Positions 49,404-59,471 of a stretch of 64,000 nucleotides of DNA are shown here, in pieces (the stretch's first letter is position 1; every line of letters starts with the position of its first letter). Source of the stretch: Haloferax sp. Q22 (GTDB taxonomy: Archaea > Halobacteriota > Halobacteria > Halobacteriales > Haloferacaceae); the NCBI RefSeq assembly GCF_001482285.1, contig NZ_LOEP01000037.1, forward strand, positions 186,001-250,000, in the 5' to 3' direction. The position numbers were made by a program, and so were the translations under genes. The notes under the pieces were generated by a model that was not told the origin of the DNA, did no database searches, and worked only from the letters and a program-made list of their open reading frames with translations.

Positions 49404-49510
49404 TTGGTGGTGGTGTAACAGGCCGGGACGGGCGGTCGCCCGGGGGACAACCGGGCACTTCGGCGCGTCGGCGGCGGACCACTCATAACGGTCGGCTTCG
49501 CACACGGACT

Positions 49511-49912
49511 ATGCCCGAATCTCACGCACCGTCGCTCGACGGACGAGTCTTCAAGTCGGTCGCCAACGCCGAGGGCGGCGACGTCGGCGACGACACTTAC
49601 TTTTGGTTCGACCAGTCCGACGACCTGATTCACGCGACGTACCGCGGCGGAACCGTCAGGCTGGGCCACCTCGTCGGCCTCCACCTCGGCGACACGCTCG
49701 ACTTCCGGTATTCCCACGTCACCGAAGACGGGACGACCGCGACCGGCCACTCGACGGACCGAATCGAACAACTGGAAGACGGCCGTCTCCGCCTCCACGA
49801 GGACTGGTCGTGGGACTCGAAGCCGGGTTCCGGGACGAGCGTCCTCGAAGAACTCACCGACGAGGAGCGGGCGGGCCTCAACTCGTCGCCGGCGTTGTTC
49901 GGCGAGCGGTAG
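49511..49912 (+). CDS. Conserved hypothetical protein (often mislabelled N-acetylglutamate synthase)
   Basis: The 133-residue protein matches a small family common in Firmicutes and haloarchaea: GRVFKSVANAEGGDVG, ATYRGGTVRLGHLVG, LDFRYSHVTEDG, GRLRLHEDWSWDS. Databases often call it N-acetylglutamate synthase without experimental support. It looks like a beta-rich domain of unknown function. It converges with the CUT1 ATPase gene, 19 bases between stops. Confidence 0.75.
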   Translation: MPESHAPSLDGRVFKSVANAEGGDVGDDTYFWFDQSDDLIHATYRGGTVRLGHLVGLHLGDTLDFRYSHVTEDGTTATGHSTDRIEQLEDGRLRLHEDWSWDSKPGSGTSVLEELTDEERAGLNSSPALFGER

Positions 49913-49931
49913 CACGGGCGCGCGCTGGGCC

Positions 49932-51104
<1,173 letters not shown>

Positions 51105-51107
51105 GGA

Positions 51108-51992
51108 TTACTTCTGTTGTATTGCGAACGTTTCGAGGAGCGGGCGGTGCAACGTGACGAGGACGGCGAGCGGCGGGAGGAGCGCGATGACGGCTCCGGC
51201 CATGATGAGCCCCCATTGGGTGAGGCCGGACTGGCTCGCGCCTTGGAGGAATTTGATACCGACCTGCACCACCTGCTTGGACTGGTCGCTGACGACGATG
51301 AGGGGCCAGAGATACTGGTTCCACGCGTAGATGAACGTGATGACGGAGACGCCGGCTATCATCCCCCTCGACATGGGTATCAGCACGCGGACGAGGAACG
51401 AAAGCGGGCCGACGCCGTCGAGGCGAGCGTTCTCCACAAGCGACTCCGGAATCGACATGAAATGCTGGCGGAAGAGAAACACCGCCGTCGCGCTGGCGAT
51501 GTACGGGCCGGTGATGGACAGAAGCGAGTTCGCCCATCCGAGGTCGGCCATGAGTTGGAACAGCGGCACGATGCGGACCGGGACCGGGACCAAGAGCGTC
51601 AGCAGGATGAACGTGAAGACGGCGCGCTCGAACGGGAAGCGGTAGTAGACGAGCGCGAGCGCGGCGAGAAGCGACAGCGAGACCTTGCCCACGACGATGA
51701 CGACCGACATGACCGCCGAGTTGATCATGTACCGCGTGAGGTTGTACTCCGTGAGCGCGGTCTCGTAGTTCGACAGTCCGGCGCTTCCGAGTCCGAGGTT
51801 CGTCACCTCGTACACCTCCGTTGTGGACTGCGTGCTCATGACGACCGCGAGGACGAGCGGGAGCGCGACCAGCGCGATAGCGCCCGCGAGCGCGACGTGG
51901 ACGAGCAGGTCGCCGCCGAAGGCGCGTTCGAACCGGGTTCGAAGCCGACGCGACGGTGCTGGCTCGGTCGCCGTGTCTGTGTTCGTCGCCAT
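51108..51992 (-). CDS. CUT1 ABC permease, MalG/UgpE-like
   Basis: The 294-residue protein has six predicted membrane helices and the coupling motif ENARLDGVGPLSFLVRVLIPMSRG near residue 190, which docks onto the ATPase. A polar N-terminal extension of about 30 residues precedes helix 1. It is separated from the companion permease by one base and from the ATPase gene by three, so translation is probably coupled. Cargo is unknown; uronides or neutral pectin side-chain sugars are candidates by location. Confidence 0.92.
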   Translation of the reverse strand: MATNTDTATEPAPSRRLRTRFERAFGGDLLVHVALAGAIALVALPLVLAVVMSTQSTTEVYEVTNLGLGSAGLSNYETALTEYNLTRYMINSAVMSVVIVVGKVSLSLLAALALVYYRFPFERAVFTFILLTLLVPVPVRIVPLFQLMADLGWANSLLSITGPYIASATAVFLFRQHFMSIPESLVENARLDGVGPLSFLVRVLIPMSRGMIAGVSVITFIYAWNQYLWPLIVVSDQSKQVVQVGIKFLQGASQSGLTQWGLIMAGAVIALLPPLAVLVTLHRPLLETFAIQQK

Positions 51993-51993
51993 G

Positions 51994-52887
51994 TCAGGCC
52001 CCGTAGTGCGCGTGCCGGTCGGAGAACCGGAGTTGGACGTACATCAAAAGCGACACGATGCCGAACAGCACCGTCGACTCCGCGGAGGCCAACCCGAGGC
52101 TGTTGAACGAGAAGGCGTCGCGGTAGAGTTTGAAGATGAGCAGATTCGTCGCGTTGTTCGGGCCGCCGCTCGTCATGAGGTCAACGAGCGGGAACGCCCC
52201 GAAGAAGGCGTAGATGGTGTTCATGACGACGAGGAACGTCAGCGTCGGCGAGATGAGCGGAAGGTAGACCCGGACGAGCATCCGCAGTCGGCCGACGCCG
52301 TCGAGTCGCGCCGACTCGGTCAGCGTCTCGGGGACGTTGTTCAGCGCGGCCACGAGGAAGATGATGTTGTAGCCGAGTTGCTTCCAGACCGCGACGGCCA
52401 CGAGGACCCCGAACGCGAGCGGACCGCTCGTGAACCAGTCGAGAGTGAGCCCCGTCAGGGCCTCGAGGTAGTGCGTGACGATGCCCAGCGTCGGGTGAAG
52501 CATGAACAGGAGGATGGTCGCCGCGACCGCCGTCGGGAGCGCGTACGGCCAGATGGCCGCGAGCAGGTAGCCGGACGCGCCCGCGCGGACCTCGAACAGC
52601 AGGTACGAGATGAAAAGCGAGACGACGAGCGTGCCGACGACGACGGCGGCGGCGAAGAGCACGGAGACGAAGAGGCTCTGTCGGTATTCGGCGGACGTTG
52701 CGAGCGCGACGTAGTTGTCGATGCCGACGAACTGCCGGCCGGTTCCCAAGAGGAGCGTCTGGAAGAAACTGAGCCGGAACGTCTCGACGGCCGGGTAGTA
52801 CAGGAAGGCCACGAGAACGACCAGCGTCGGGACCAGAAGCAGGCCGGCCTGCGTCGTCGAACGGTACGGTTTGGTGAAATCGCTCAT
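51994..52887 (-). CDS. CUT1 ABC permease, MalF/UgpA-like
   Basis: The 297-residue protein has six membrane helices and the coupling motif ESARLDGVGRLRMLVRVYLPLISP near residue 205. With the MalG-like partner it forms the heterodimeric channel of the importer. It follows the binding-protein gene after 76 bases. Confidence 0.92.
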   Translation of the reverse strand: MSDFTKPYRSTTQAGLLLVPTLVVLVAFLYYPAVETFRLSFFQTLLLGTGRQFVGIDNYVALATSAEYRQSLFVSVLFAAAVVVGTLVVSLFISYLLFEVRAGASGYLLAAIWPYALPTAVAATILLFMLHPTLGIVTHYLEALTGLTLDWFTSGPLAFGVLVAVAVWKQLGYNIIFLVAALNNVPETLTESARLDGVGRLRMLVRVYLPLISPTLTFLVVMNTIYAFFGAFPLVDLMTSGGPNNATNLLIFKLYRDAFSFNSLGLASAESTVLFGIVSLLMYVQLRFSDRHAHYGA

Positions 52888-52963
52888 TGTGAGTGGTGTG
52901 TGATGAGTGTTGACGGGCGGTGTCGGGACGCGGTTTCGCGCGGGCGAGGCGTCGCTTCGCCGC

Positions 52964-54379
52964 TCAGTTCACCTTCTGGTTGTAGCCCGCGAGGGCGTCT
53001 TCGACCTGTGCGTCGATGTCGCCGAGCACGTCGTCGACGCTCCGGTCGTCGTTCTGAATCATGCTGACGTAGCCCTCCTCGACGATGGTTCGGGCTTTCG
53101 TGAACGTCCCCATGAGCGCGCCGCGGGTCGCCGGCGAGTCCTCCGTCTCGCGGAGCTGGTCGATGGCCGTGCGGAAGTTCGGGTTCTCGTCGTAGAATCC
53201 CTCGTCTTCGAGTTGGGTAATCGCCTCCTCGCGGACGGGGAAGTAGCCCGTGTTGGTGTGCCAGCGCTTCTGCTGGGCGGGTTCCGTGAGCCACGCGAGG
53301 AACTCCCCGGCGGCGTCCTGCTTGGCAGAATCGAGGCTTTTCGGGGTCCACAGCGACGCCCCGCCGATGACGACGCCCTGTCGCTGTCCGCCGGGCGTCG
53401 GGAGTCGCATCGTCCCCAGTTCGAAGCCGTTGTTCCGCGCGCCCTCGGTCATGGGAGCGATGCTCGACGTGGAGTAGCCGAGGAGCCCCGTCTTCTGGGT
53501 GAGAAACGCCTGTTGGGCCTCTGACCACGCTTCGATGCCGGGGTTGAGGTACTGCCCCTCTCCGTAGAGGTTCGCCCACCAGTCGAAGACGGTCTTCGAG
53601 GCCTCACTCTCGAAGTGGGCCTCGGTCGCGCGACCGGTCCGACCGTTCTCGTTGTTCACGAGCGTCTGGTTCTGCTCTGCGAGCCACTGTTCGACGAACC
53701 ACGAGTGGTTCGGCCACGTCGTTCCCGTGTCGACTGCGCCCGCGTCCGTGAGTTCCGTCGAGGCGTCCAACACGCCTTGGAAGGTCGTCGGTGGGGCCTC
53801 GGGGTCGAGGCCGGCGCTCTCGAAGGCGTCTTTGTTGTAGTAGAAGATGGCGTTCGAGGAGTTGAACGGCATCGAGTGGAGCGTGCCGTCGATGCGGTAG
53901 TAGTTCAGCACGGAGTCGAGGTAGTTGTCGAAGTTCACCCGGTCTTCCGGGATGATGTCCTCGACTGGCGCGAAGACGCCGCTGTCGATGGCGAGTTGCG
54001 TCCCGATTTCGAAAATCTGCGCGATGGCGGGTGGGTTCCCGGCCTGTACCGCTGACGTCGTGGCGTTCAGCGTCTCGCGGTAACTCCCCTTCTGGGTCGC
54101 TTCGACCCGGATGCCGTCCGCCTGCTGTTCGAACTCGCTCGCCAGCGAGTCGATGAGTTTGCCGATGTCCCCGCCCATCGCGTGCCAGAACTTGATGGTC
54201 GTCGTTTCCGTCCCGGACGACCCGGTTGTCTCACCGGCCGTCGTCGTCTCGGCCGAGTCGCCTCCCGTGCCCTCGTCCGGTGACTGCCCTCCGTCCTGTC
54301 CACCCGTGCATCCTGCCAGCCCCGCGATTCCGGCGGCACCGACGGTCTTGACGAACCTGCGTCGCGTGTTTCGTGTCAT
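52964..54379 (-). CDS. CUT1 substrate-binding Tat lipoprotein
   Basis: The 471-residue protein starts MTRNTRRRFVKTVG, with lipobox LAGC at Cys24 and a Ser/Thr/Gly/Glu tether, then a family-1 extracellular solute-binding domain (TIKFWHAMGGDIGKLIDSLASEFEQQ; later GEFLAWLTEPAQQKRW). It is a surface-anchored sugar-binding protein that starts the CUT1 operon. A minus-strand TATA box 29 bases upstream sets the start. Upstream lie two copies of TTGAAC and an inverted GTTCAC, a possible operator unlike motif A. Confidence 0.92.
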   Translation of the reverse strand: MTRNTRRRFVKTVGAAGIAGLAGCTGGQDGGQSPDEGTGGDSAETTTAGETTGSSGTETTTIKFWHAMGGDIGKLIDSLASEFEQQADGIRVEATQKGSYRETLNATTSAVQAGNPPAIAQIFEIGTQLAIDSGVFAPVEDIIPEDRVNFDNYLDSVLNYYRIDGTLHSMPFNSSNAIFYYNKDAFESAGLDPEAPPTTFQGVLDASTELTDAGAVDTGTTWPNHSWFVEQWLAEQNQTLVNNENGRTGRATEAHFESEASKTVFDWWANLYGEGQYLNPGIEAWSEAQQAFLTQKTGLLGYSTSSIAPMTEGARNNGFELGTMRLPTPGGQRQGVVIGGASLWTPKSLDSAKQDAAGEFLAWLTEPAQQKRWHTNTGYFPVREEAITQLEDEGFYDENPNFRTAIDQLRETEDSPATRGALMGTFTKARTIVEEGYVSMIQNDDRSVDDVLGDIDAQVEDALAGYNQKVN

Positions 54380-54403
54380 TCGACACCGGCCGGTTATCGG
54401 CTC

Positions 54404-54412
54404 TAAATTTAA
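54404..54412 (-). promoter_or_regulatory. TATA box of the CUT1 operon
   Basis: TAAATTTAA is centred 29 bases upstream of ATG 54379. Confidence 0.6.
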
Positions 54413-54434
54413 TTCTTTTGAACATATAACTAAA

Positions 54435-54452
54435 TTGAACTTTTGTGTTCAC
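54435..54452. promoter_or_regulatory. Inverted repeat TTGAAC-N6-GTTCAC
   Basis: TGAAC/GTTCA arms lie about 25 bases beyond the TATA box of the CUT1 operon; an extra direct TTGAAC lies at 54418. It is a candidate sugar-responsive operator. Confidence 0.4.
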
Positions 54453-54538
54453 AATAGTATCACGTAGCCGTTCATAGCGGGCGACGGTCCGGTCGCGGTC
54501 CCCGTCGTCGACTCTGTCGCCCTCCGATTCGGCCGACC

Positions 54539-55597
54539 TCAGTCGTCTCTCGCTTCCCGACGCTTGACCGCGTCCACGTCGAAGTCGTTGACCGCGCGGT
54601 TCGGTTCGAGGCCCGCCCGCTCGACGACCTCGATGTCGGTCCCCGGCGACTGCCCGTCGGTCGTCAGGTAGTCGCCGGTGAGGATGCCGTCCGCACCGGC
54701 CTCGAACGGGAGGTGTTGCTCGTCGGGCGCGAGGTTCACTTCCCGCCCGCCGGTCAGTCGGACGCGCGCGTCGGGGTGGAGCAGTCGATAGACTGCGACG
54801 GTCTTGACGAGTTCCGTCGTCGTGATGTCGGCGTGGTCGGCGTCGCCGAGCGGCGTGCCGGGGACGGGGTTGAGCACGTTCACCGGGAGCGACTCGACGC
54901 CGATTTTCTGGAGTTCGATAGCGGCGTCGACGCGGTCCGCCGGCGTCTCACCCATCCCGAGGATGACGCCGGCACAGAGGTCCATCCCCGCGTCTTTCGC
55001 CCGTCGGAGCGTCACCAGTCGGTCCTCGAAGTCGTGGGTTCCGACCACCTCGTCGAAGTACCGCGGCGAGGTCTCGATGTTGTGGTTGTAGTGGTTCACG
55101 CCCTCGTCGGCGAGTATTCGCGCCTCCTCCTCGGTGAGCAGTCCGAGCGAGGCGTCGATTTCGACGTTCGTCTCGTCGCGGACGAGTCGAATCGCCGCCA
55201 GCACCTCCGCCCACTCGTCGGGCCGGCGCTCCTTCGAGACGCCTTTCTCGGCGACGACGATGCCGAACCGCTGTGCGCCGTCGCGCTCGGCGCGCCGGGC
55301 GGCCTCTAACACCGCCTCCGGCCCGAGAAAGCCGTGTGTCTCTACGCCGGTGTCGAAATGCGCCGACTGCGCGCAGAACCCGCAGTCCTCGGCGCAGTTT
55401 CCGGCTTTCGCGTTGACGATGGAACAGGCGTCGACGGTCCCGTCGGAGCGGACGGAACGGACGTAGTCGGCCCCCGATGCGAGCGCCTCGACCGGCTGCG
55501 CGATGAGTGCTACCCCGTCGGTCCGGTCGAGTTCCTCGCCGCCGAGCACTCGCCGCACCGCGTCGTCGACAGTCGGGTTTCCAGTCTCGTAAACCAT
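54539..55597 (-). CDS. bioB: Biotin synthase
   Basis: The 352-residue radical-SAM enzyme has the CxxxCxxC cluster at Cys68, Cys72 and Cys75 (NCAEDCGFCAQS). The BioB-specific segments SIVNAKAGNCAEDC, NHYNHNIETSPRYF, LNPVPGTPL and RVRLTGGREVNL are present; the latter two carry second-cluster and substrate residues. It inserts sulfur into dethiobiotin. No other bio genes adjoin it here. ATG 55597 gives the expected length. Confidence 0.95.
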   Translation of the reverse strand: MVYETGNPTVDDAVRRVLGGEELDRTDGVALIAQPVEALASGADYVRSVRSDGTVDACSIVNAKAGNCAEDCGFCAQSAHFDTGVETHGFLGPEAVLEAARRAERDGAQRFGIVVAEKGVSKERRPDEWAEVLAAIRLVRDETNVEIDASLGLLTEEEARILADEGVNHYNHNIETSPRYFDEVVGTHDFEDRLVTLRRAKDAGMDLCAGVILGMGETPADRVDAAIELQKIGVESLPVNVLNPVPGTPLGDADHADITTTELVKTVAVYRLLHPDARVRLTGGREVNLAPDEQHLPFEAGADGILTGDYLTTDGQSPGTDIEVVERAGLEPNRAVNDFDVDAVKRREARDD

Positions 55598-55739
55598 ACT
55601 TCATTTCTAAGTTGACGAGTTCAAAAACCCGTTGCCTCGTCGACATTCGCCCCTCTGACCACCGACTCCCCGACAAGGGTCCTGCTCTGCTGGCATCACA
55701 ACACTATTCGAGCTACTGACGAAACTCGTAGCCAGTTCT

Positions 55740-57872
55740 ATGGCTTTCTCGGACCCCGATGTCTCCGACTTGGTCGACTCGCTCTCCCTCGACGAGAAGT
55801 GCTCGCTCGTGCGCGGGGCGGCCGACCCCGAAAGGACGGCGACCGGCTACGTGCCCGGCGTCCCCCGACTCGACATCCCCGAACTTCGCCTCGCCGACGG
55901 CCCGCTCGGGATTCGCATCCCCGGCCGCTCGTCGACCGCCTTTCCGGCCTCAATTGCCGTGGCGGCGACGTTCGACCCCGAACTCGCGCGGCGACAGGGC
56001 GTCGCGATGGCCCGCGAGGCCAAAGCCAGCGGCCAGCACGCGGTCCTCGGCCCCGGGCTGAACCTCATTCGCGTCCCCAACTGCGGGCGTAACTTCGAGT
56101 ACTTCGCCGAGGACCCGGTCGTGACGGCCGACTTCGCCGCCGCGGTCGTGGCGGGCCTCCAGTCCGAAGACGTACTCGCCACGCCGAAGCACTACGTCGC
56201 TAACAACCAGGAGACGAAGCGACTCGTCGTCAGCGCCGAAGTCGGCGAACGGGCGCTCCGAGAGCTCTATCTCCCCGGTTTCGAGGCGGCGGTCGAGGCG
56301 GGCGCGGGGTCGGTCATGACCGCGTACAACCGCGTCAACGGAACCCACATGAGCGACCACCGGCGGCTCGTCACCGAGGTGCTGAAAGACGAGTGGGGCT
56401 TCGACGGCTACGTCGTCTCCGACTGGTTCGGCACCGCGAGCGCCGTCGGTGCGGCCACCGCCGGCCTCGACCTCGAAATGCCGGGCATCTCGCTCGAAGC
56501 GCTCCACGAGGCGTTCGGGCTCGACCCCGACGCCGAGATGCTGGAGGAGGGCGACGACGAGAGCATTCCGGCCGGCGAGACGACGATGCCCAGGTTCGCG
56601 ACCGAACTGAAATCCGCGGTCGAGTCAGGCGCGGTCCCGGCCGACCGCCTCGACGACATGGTCGCGCGAATCCTCGGGCAGATGGCCCGAATCGGCCTCC
56701 TCGACGGCGACTGGGGCGGCGGCGGCGCGCTCGATACGCCCGAACACCGCGACCTCGCCGAGACGCTCGCCGCCCGCGGCACCGTCCTCTTGAAGAACGA
56801 CGACGGGGCGCTCCCGCTCTCTGACGACGCCGACGTCGCGCTCGTCGGCCCCGGCGTCTCGGAGGCGATGCTCGGCGGCGGCGGCTCCTCCGAAGTCACC
56901 CCCGCACGCGAGGTATCGGCGCTCGCGGGAATCCGCGCCCGCACCGACGGCACGGTCGCGTTCGAACCCGGCGTCGAGCGCGTCGTCACGCCTTCGTTCT
57001 TTGACGACGAGAGCGCGGACGCCGCGGGTGGCGCCGACGACTTCCCTGGCGGAAAGACGCCCGACATCGACGCGGCAGCCGACTGCGCCCGCGAGGCCGA
57101 TGTCGCGGTCGTCGTCGTCAGGGACGCGACCACGGAGGGCGCGGACCGCGAGACGCTCCGCCTCCCCGGCGAACAGGACGAACTCGTCGAGGCCGTCGCC
57201 GACGCCGCCGACCGGACAGTCGTCGTCGTCCAGTCCGGCGGCCCGGTCGAACTGCCGTGGCGCGACTCGGTCGACGCCGTCGTCGAGTCGTGGTACCCCG
57301 GACAGGCAGACGGTGACGCGCTCGCGTCGATCCTCTACGGCGACGCCGACCCCTCGGGTCGCCTCCCGGTCACGTTCGCGCCCGAGGAGTCGTACCCCAC
57401 GGCGTCTGATGAGCGATTCCCGGGCGTCGCCGACGAGGCGCAGTACGACGAGGGCGTCTTCGTCGGCTACCGGCACTTCGACGCCGCCGACGCGGACGAC
57501 GAACCGACCTACCCCTTCGGACACGGCCTCTCGTATGCGACCTTCGAGTACGGCGACGCGGAGGTGCGCGGCGACGACGTGGTCGCGGTCGCGGTGACGA
57601 ACGCGTCCGACCGCGACGGGAGAGAAGTCGTGCAGGCGTACGTCCGCCCGCCGGCCGTCGCGGGCGTCGAGCGCCCGACGCGAGAACTCGCCGGCTACGC
57701 GGCCGTCGAAGTCGCCGCGGGCGCGACCGAGACGGTCGAACTCTCGCTGTCCGAGCACGCGTTCCGCAGATACGACGACTCCGAGGGGTGGACCGTCGAC
57801 GCGGGTGACTACGTCGTCGAGATCGGTCGCTCGTCCCGCGACATTCGGGCAGAGACGACGGTGTCGCGGTAG
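55740..57872 (+). CDS. Family 3 glycoside hydrolase (beta-glucosidase-like)
   Basis: The 710-residue protein has the GH3 (beta/alpha)8 domain with LADGPLGIR, KHYVANNQE (150-158) and the nucleophile Asp228 in VVSDWFG. The second alpha/beta domain lies around 340-560, and a C-terminal fibronectin-III-like domain (~600-700; DREVVQAYV-type pattern) follows. It removes terminal beta-linked sugars such as glucose or xylose. No signal peptide, so it acts on imported oligosaccharides. The GH3 inverse overlap with the neighbouring copper genes is only positional: stops converge 13 bases apart. Confidence 0.93.
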   Translation: MAFSDPDVSDLVDSLSLDEKCSLVRGAADPERTATGYVPGVPRLDIPELRLADGPLGIRIPGRSSTAFPASIAVAATFDPELARRQGVAMAREAKASGQHAVLGPGLNLIRVPNCGRNFEYFAEDPVVTADFAAAVVAGLQSEDVLATPKHYVANNQETKRLVVSAEVGERALRELYLPGFEAAVEAGAGSVMTAYNRVNGTHMSDHRRLVTEVLKDEWGFDGYVVSDWFGTASAVGAATAGLDLEMPGISLEALHEAFGLDPDAEMLEEGDDESIPAGETTMPRFATELKSAVESGAVPADRLDDMVARILGQMARIGLLDGDWGGGGALDTPEHRDLAETLAARGTVLLKNDDGALPLSDDADVALVGPGVSEAMLGGGGSSEVTPAREVSALAGIRARTDGTVAFEPGVERVVTPSFFDDESADAAGGADDFPGGKTPDIDAAADCAREADVAVVVVRDATTEGADRETLRLPGEQDELVEAVADAADRTVVVVQSGGPVELPWRDSVDAVVESWYPGQADGDALASILYGDADPSGRLPVTFAPEESYPTASDERFPGVADEAQYDEGVFVGYRHFDAADADDEPTYPFGHGLSYATFEYGDAEVRGDDVVAVAVTNASDRDGREVVQAYVRPPAVAGVERPTRELAGYAAVEVAAGATETVELSLSEHAFRRYDDSEGWTVDAGDYVVEIGRSSRDIRAETTVSR

Positions 57873-57885
57873 GCCGTCGAACGAG

Positions 57886-58236
57886 CTATTCGGAGCGCTC
57901 CAACTGTTCGCGCCGCCGTTCGAACTCGTCGTCCGAGAGTTCGCCCCGCGCGTAGCGGGTTCGGAGGACCGACAGCGGCCGTTCGTCGGGATCGGTCTCC
58001 CGCCGCTTCCCGAGGGCGAAGACGAGGTACAGCGGAACCGCGAGCAGTAGCCCCATCCAGAGGAGTCCCCAGAGGCCCATCCCGCCGCCGAAGAGCCCCC
58101 AGCCACCGCTCATCATGCCGCCGCCGTATCCGCCGCCCATGGCGGCGGCCGTACCGGTCGCCGCGACCAGTAGCGGGACCGCAAGCATCGCGAGTCGGCG
58201 AGCAGTACGTCCGAGGTAGGTGTCACGTTGTGTCAT
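57886..58236 (-). CDS. SHOCT-domain membrane protein
   Basis: The 116-residue protein has an N-terminal helix or signal (RLAMLAVPLLVAATGTAAA), a Gly/Met-rich loop (GGGYGGGMMSGGWGLFGGGMG), a second membrane helix, and a C-terminal SHOCT motif (PLSVLRTRYARGELSDDEFERRREQLE). SHOCT domains are short helical modules often placed at the end of membrane or secreted proteins. Met/Gly loops are common in copper-linked proteins. It is the last gene of a minus-strand group with the Met-repeat protein and the winged-helix regulator. Confidence 0.8.
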   Translation of the reverse strand: MTQRDTYLGRTARRLAMLAVPLLVAATGTAAAMGGGYGGGMMSGGWGLFGGGMGLWGLLWMGLLLAVPLYLVFALGKRRETDPDERPLSVLRTRYARGELSDDEFERRREQLERSE

Positions 58237-58293
58237 TGGTTCGAATCGGTAGGTTGCGGTGTTCTATCGAGGCGATTCATCCGGACAGGTCCG

Positions 58294-58653
58294 TCAGCAG
58301 TGGCCCTGCCCGTACATTCCGCCGCTCTGTCCGTACATCCCACCGCTCTGCCCGTACATTCCGACGCCCTGTCCGTACATCCCGCCGTCGTGGTCGCCGT
58401 CAGCCATGTCTCGGGCCATCTCGTCGACGGTCACGCCCATGTGCGACTCCATCCATTCGACGCTCCCCGGCCCCATGTGTTCGGTCATCTGCGACTCCAT
58501 CCACGCCGCCCACTCGGCGGCGGTTCCACCGGTCGGGGCCGCGTCGTCGACAGCCGTTTCGTCGCCGTGTGTGCTGACCGCGGGCGCGGCGACCGCGAGT
58601 CCGACGATTGCGAGCGCCGCGAGCAGCCAGCGGCCGAGTTTGACGTTGGTCAT
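58294..58653 (-). CDS. Exported protein with C-terminal GGMYGQS repeats
   Basis: The 119-residue protein has a signal-like hydrophobic N-terminus (LLAALAIVGLAVAAPAVS) and an acidic middle with EWAAWMESQMTEHMG and VEWMESHMG. Four Met-Tyr-Gly-Gln repeats follow (MYGQG or MYGQS), ending in GQGHC. Met- and His-rich exported proteins often bind copper or silver. The neighbouring CopB-type ATPase supports a metal-binding role, by inference. A GAGGAG Shine-Dalgarno sequence lies upstream of ATG 58653, unusual in this leaderless genome. Confidence 0.75.
   Translation of the reverse strand: MTNVKLGRWLLAALAIVGLAVAAPAVSTHGDETAVDDAAPTGGTAAEWAAWMESQMTEHMGPGSVEWMESHMGVTVDEMARDMADGDHDGGMYGQGVGMYGQSGGMYGQSGGMYGQGHC
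58305..58390. repeat. 21-bp tandem repeats encoding GGMYGQS
   Basis: About four 21-bp units with CCGTACAT at their core differ at third codon positions, showing selection on the protein repeat. Copy number may vary between strains. Confidence 0.8.
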
Positions 58654-58730
58654 TGTGTTTCTCCTCGGTTGGTCGTAGGACCGCTCCGGAGTTATCGGAC
58701 TGGGTGTGAACACAGCTCTGAGAACGTCCA

Positions 58731-58751
58731 AGAACGTTTATACGGGGTTCT
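58731..58751 (-). promoter_or_regulatory. Promoter flanked by inverted AGAAC/GTTCT
   Basis: AGAAC and GTTCT flank a GTATAAAC element on the minus strand, about 85 bases before ATG 58653. It fits a repressible promoter for the Met-repeat and SHOCT genes. Confidence 0.45.
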
Positions 58752-58871
58752 AATCGTTTTTCAGAAACGGGACCGTTCATCAGCGCCGAATTCGCCGGTG
58801 TCGGGCCTTTCCGCGTACTCTCACCCACCGGTTCGGGCAACCCGCGAGCGAGGAGACGCCACGGCAGTCGG

Positions 58872-59471
58872 CTACGGCGCTTGGTTCTGCTGTAACTCGT
58901 CACTCGGATAGATTCGATACGTTCGTCCCTGGCGCTCGCGGTACAGCAACCCGCGTTTTTCGAGGGCGCTCACCGTCTGGCTCACCTTGCTCTTCGAGAA
59001 GTCCGAGCGGTCCCGGAGTTCTATCTGCGTGATCCCGGGCGAGGTGAGAACCGGTTCGAGCACCCGACGCTCGTCCTCCGGGAGGAAGTCCAACACGCGA
59101 GTCCGCGGGTGTGACGCCGAGGGACTCGTCTCCTCCGACTGACCGACTTCCGCCGGCGGTTCGGACCGTTCACGGTCGGTCGGATTTGGCGTCTGGCCCT
59201 GAACGCGCTCGCTCGCGTCCGCACCGTCTATCGCGTCTCGAACCGCGAGATACCCGCCACCGATGACGGTCGCGGCGAGGACTGTCCCGAGGACGTACCA
59301 CAGCGGGTTCGTTCCGTGAACGGCCCCCATCGACGTTCCCATGTCCATCATCGACCCCATCTGCTCGAACGCCTGCTGTCGCTGGTACGCCTGCCAACTG
59401 AGCGCTCCGCCGATGAGAACGGTGCCAGCGACGAGCGCGCCGACGACCGCGTCGGCTCGTCGCCGATTCAT
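58872..59471 (-). CDS. Membrane-anchored winged-helix transcription regulator
   Basis: The 199-residue protein has two N-terminal membrane helices (residues ~9-25 and 55-75). Between them is a Met/Gln/His-rich loop (EQMGSMMDMGTSMGAVHG) facing outside, followed by a disordered linker. A C-terminal winged helix follows (~130-195; LDFLPEDERRVLEPVLTSPGITQIELRDRSDFSKSKVSQTVSALEKRGLLYRE). The layout suggests a one-component membrane sensor. The Met-rich loop suggests copper or silver as the signal. A GAGGTG Shine-Dalgarno precedes ATG 59471. It is divergent from the copper ATPase gene. Confidence 0.8.
   Translation of the reverse strand: MNRRRADAVVGALVAGTVLIGGALSWQAYQRQQAFEQMGSMMDMGTSMGAVHGTNPLWYVLGTVLAATVIGGGYLAVRDAIDGADASERVQGQTPNPTDRERSEPPAEVGQSEETSPSASHPRTRVLDFLPEDERRVLEPVLTSPGITQIELRDRSDFSKSKVSQTVSALEKRGLLYRERQGRTYRIYPSDELQQNQAP

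Noticed and set aside
58305-58390. Tandem repeats considered as a CRISPR array
   Set aside because: Units are contiguous without spacers and encode a protein repeat.
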